A stretch of 64,000 bases of DNA from Methylobrevis albus (GTDB lineage: Bacteria; Pseudomonadota; Alphaproteobacteria; Rhizobiales; Pleomorphomonadaceae): assembly GCF_015904235.1 (NCBI RefSeq), contig NZ_JADZLT010000052.1, positions 230,402 to 294,401 on the forward strand, read 5' to 3'. Position 1 is the first letter of the stretch, and every line of letters begins with the position of its first letter. A program made the position numbers and the translations under genes. Below the pieces are notes generated by a model, which saw nothing but the letters and a program-made list of their open reading frames with translations, ran no database searches and was not told where the DNA came from. Below, one piece after another: positions 63,463 to 64,000 of this stretch.

Positions 63463-63965
63463 GATGCGGGCTCCGGGGGAGCGGCGGCTGTGGCGGCCAT
63501 GGCGAGCGCCAGCCGGGCGGCGTCGAGGATCTCGAGGTGGGTGCCGCAGCGGCAGAGGTTATGGCGCAGCGCCTGCCGGATCGCCGCCTCGTCGGCATCG
63601 GGGCGCTCGGCGGCGAGGGCGGTCAGCGTGATGATCATGCCATTGAGGCAATAGCCGCACTGCGCGCCCTGGGCGTCGACGAAGGCTTGCTGCACCGGAT
63701 GCAGCGTCCCATCCGGCGAAGCGAGACCTTCCAGCGTCACGATGACATGGCCCTCGGCACGGCCGGCGGGGATCACACAGGCGCGCACCGCCTTGCCATC
63801 GACGAGCACGGCGCAGGCGCCGCATTCGCCATAGCCGCAGCCGTATTTCGGGCCGTTGAGGCCGAGGTCGTTGCGCAGGAGATGGAGGAGCGGCGTCGCG
63901 GGGTCGGCCGCGACCGCGTGGTCGGTTCCGTTGACGTGGAGGAGGATCGGGCGGGGAGGGGTCAT
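63459..63965 (-). CDS. nicA: (2Fe-2S)-binding subunit, NicA-like
   Basis: 168 residues from ATG 63965; stop overlaps the NicB-like start (ATGA). Ferredoxin cluster CGYGECGACAVL plus downstream Cys in RACVIP, second cluster CGYC...CRCGTH. It supplies electrons between the Moco and the haem domains of the partner subunit. First gene of the operon with the NicB-like and isochorismatase-family genes; upstream control lies beyond the window. Confidence 0.94.
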   Translation of the reverse strand: MTPPRPILLHVNGTDHAVAADPATPLLHLLRNDLGLNGPKYGCGYGECGACAVLVDGKAVRACVIPAGRAEGHVIVTLEGLASPDGTLHPVQQAFVDAQGAQCGYCLNGMIITLTALAAERPDADEAAIRQALRHNLCRCGTHLEILDAARLALAMAATAAAPPEPAS

Positions 63966-64000
63966 CGGCGGGCGCCATGCCCCCTCATCCGGCGCTGCGC

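Noticed and set aside
1..64000. CRISPR arrays, rRNA genes or IS elements
   Set aside because: No regularly spaced repeats, rRNA-like sequence or transposase frame was seen on either strand.

Overview
The window is high-GC DNA (one host line counted by eye, 36301-36360, is 73% G+C) with dense, translationally coupled genes. Gene content points to an alphaproteobacterium, probably Hyphomicrobiales (Rhizobiales): a PmtA-like methyltransferase, ECF42-type sigma factor with DGPF protein, FeS-type photolyase with DUF2256 partner, NicAB-like dehydrogenase and TadG-like protein. The species call is inference only.

Layout. (1) 1-5.9 kb: a TetR regulator cut by the window edge, divergent from an operon of a two-subunit molybdenum hydroxylase (IorAB type), a methyltransferase, a short-chain dehydrogenase and an alpha/beta hydrolase, with a 23-bp palindrome between them. 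(2) 5.9-12.5 kb: glutathione transferase, small membrane protein, DGPF protein plus ECF42-like sigma factor, zinc-type alcohol dehydrogenase divergent from an HxlR regulator, and photolyase plus DUF2256. (3) 12.5-36.8 kb: a large catabolic island: class III aminotransferase, hydantoinase/oxoprolinase B and A, RidA, XRE-cupin regulator, fused ABC permease/ATPase with its binding protein, an AcoA/AcoB/lipoyl-hydrolase operon continuing into a VOC protein, a GMC oxidoreductase and a fused GMC-small-subunit/diaminopropionate ammonia-lyase, then SDR, M20-like protein, gamma-glutamyltransferase family protein, epimerase, PuuE-like deacetylase and HpaB-like monooxygenase. Seven copies of a dyad close to ACTTGC-N7-GCAAGT lie before the transcription units of this island and nowhere else that I saw, so it reads as one regulon, most simply controlled by the XRE-cupin protein. 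The chemistry suggests uptake and dismantling of an amide, ureide or gamma-glutamyl compound that yields a 2,3-diaminopropionate-like amino acid, then pyruvate through ammonia-lyase plus RidA.

(4) 36.98-54.17 kb: a 17.1-kb integrated element flanked by 53-bp direct repeats of the 3' part of tRNA-Asn. It has a tyrosine integrase, an AlpA-like regulator, a VapE-type helicase followed by an iteron-like region, three AT-rich cargo genes, and an opposing late operon with a complete HK97-type head and packaging set (portal, protease, capsid, connector, adaptor, small and large terminase) plus a tape-measure-like protein with an M15 peptidase domain. No tail tube, baseplate, fibre, lysis or repressor gene was recognised. 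This matches a capsid-forming phage-inducible chromosomal island better than a complete prophage.

(5) 54.2-64 kb: small membrane protein, hybrid sensor kinase, TadG-like protein, single-domain response regulator, isochorismatase-type hydrolase and a NicAB-like dehydrogenase (molybdopterin subunit fused to three cytochrome c domains, and a 2Fe-2S subunit).
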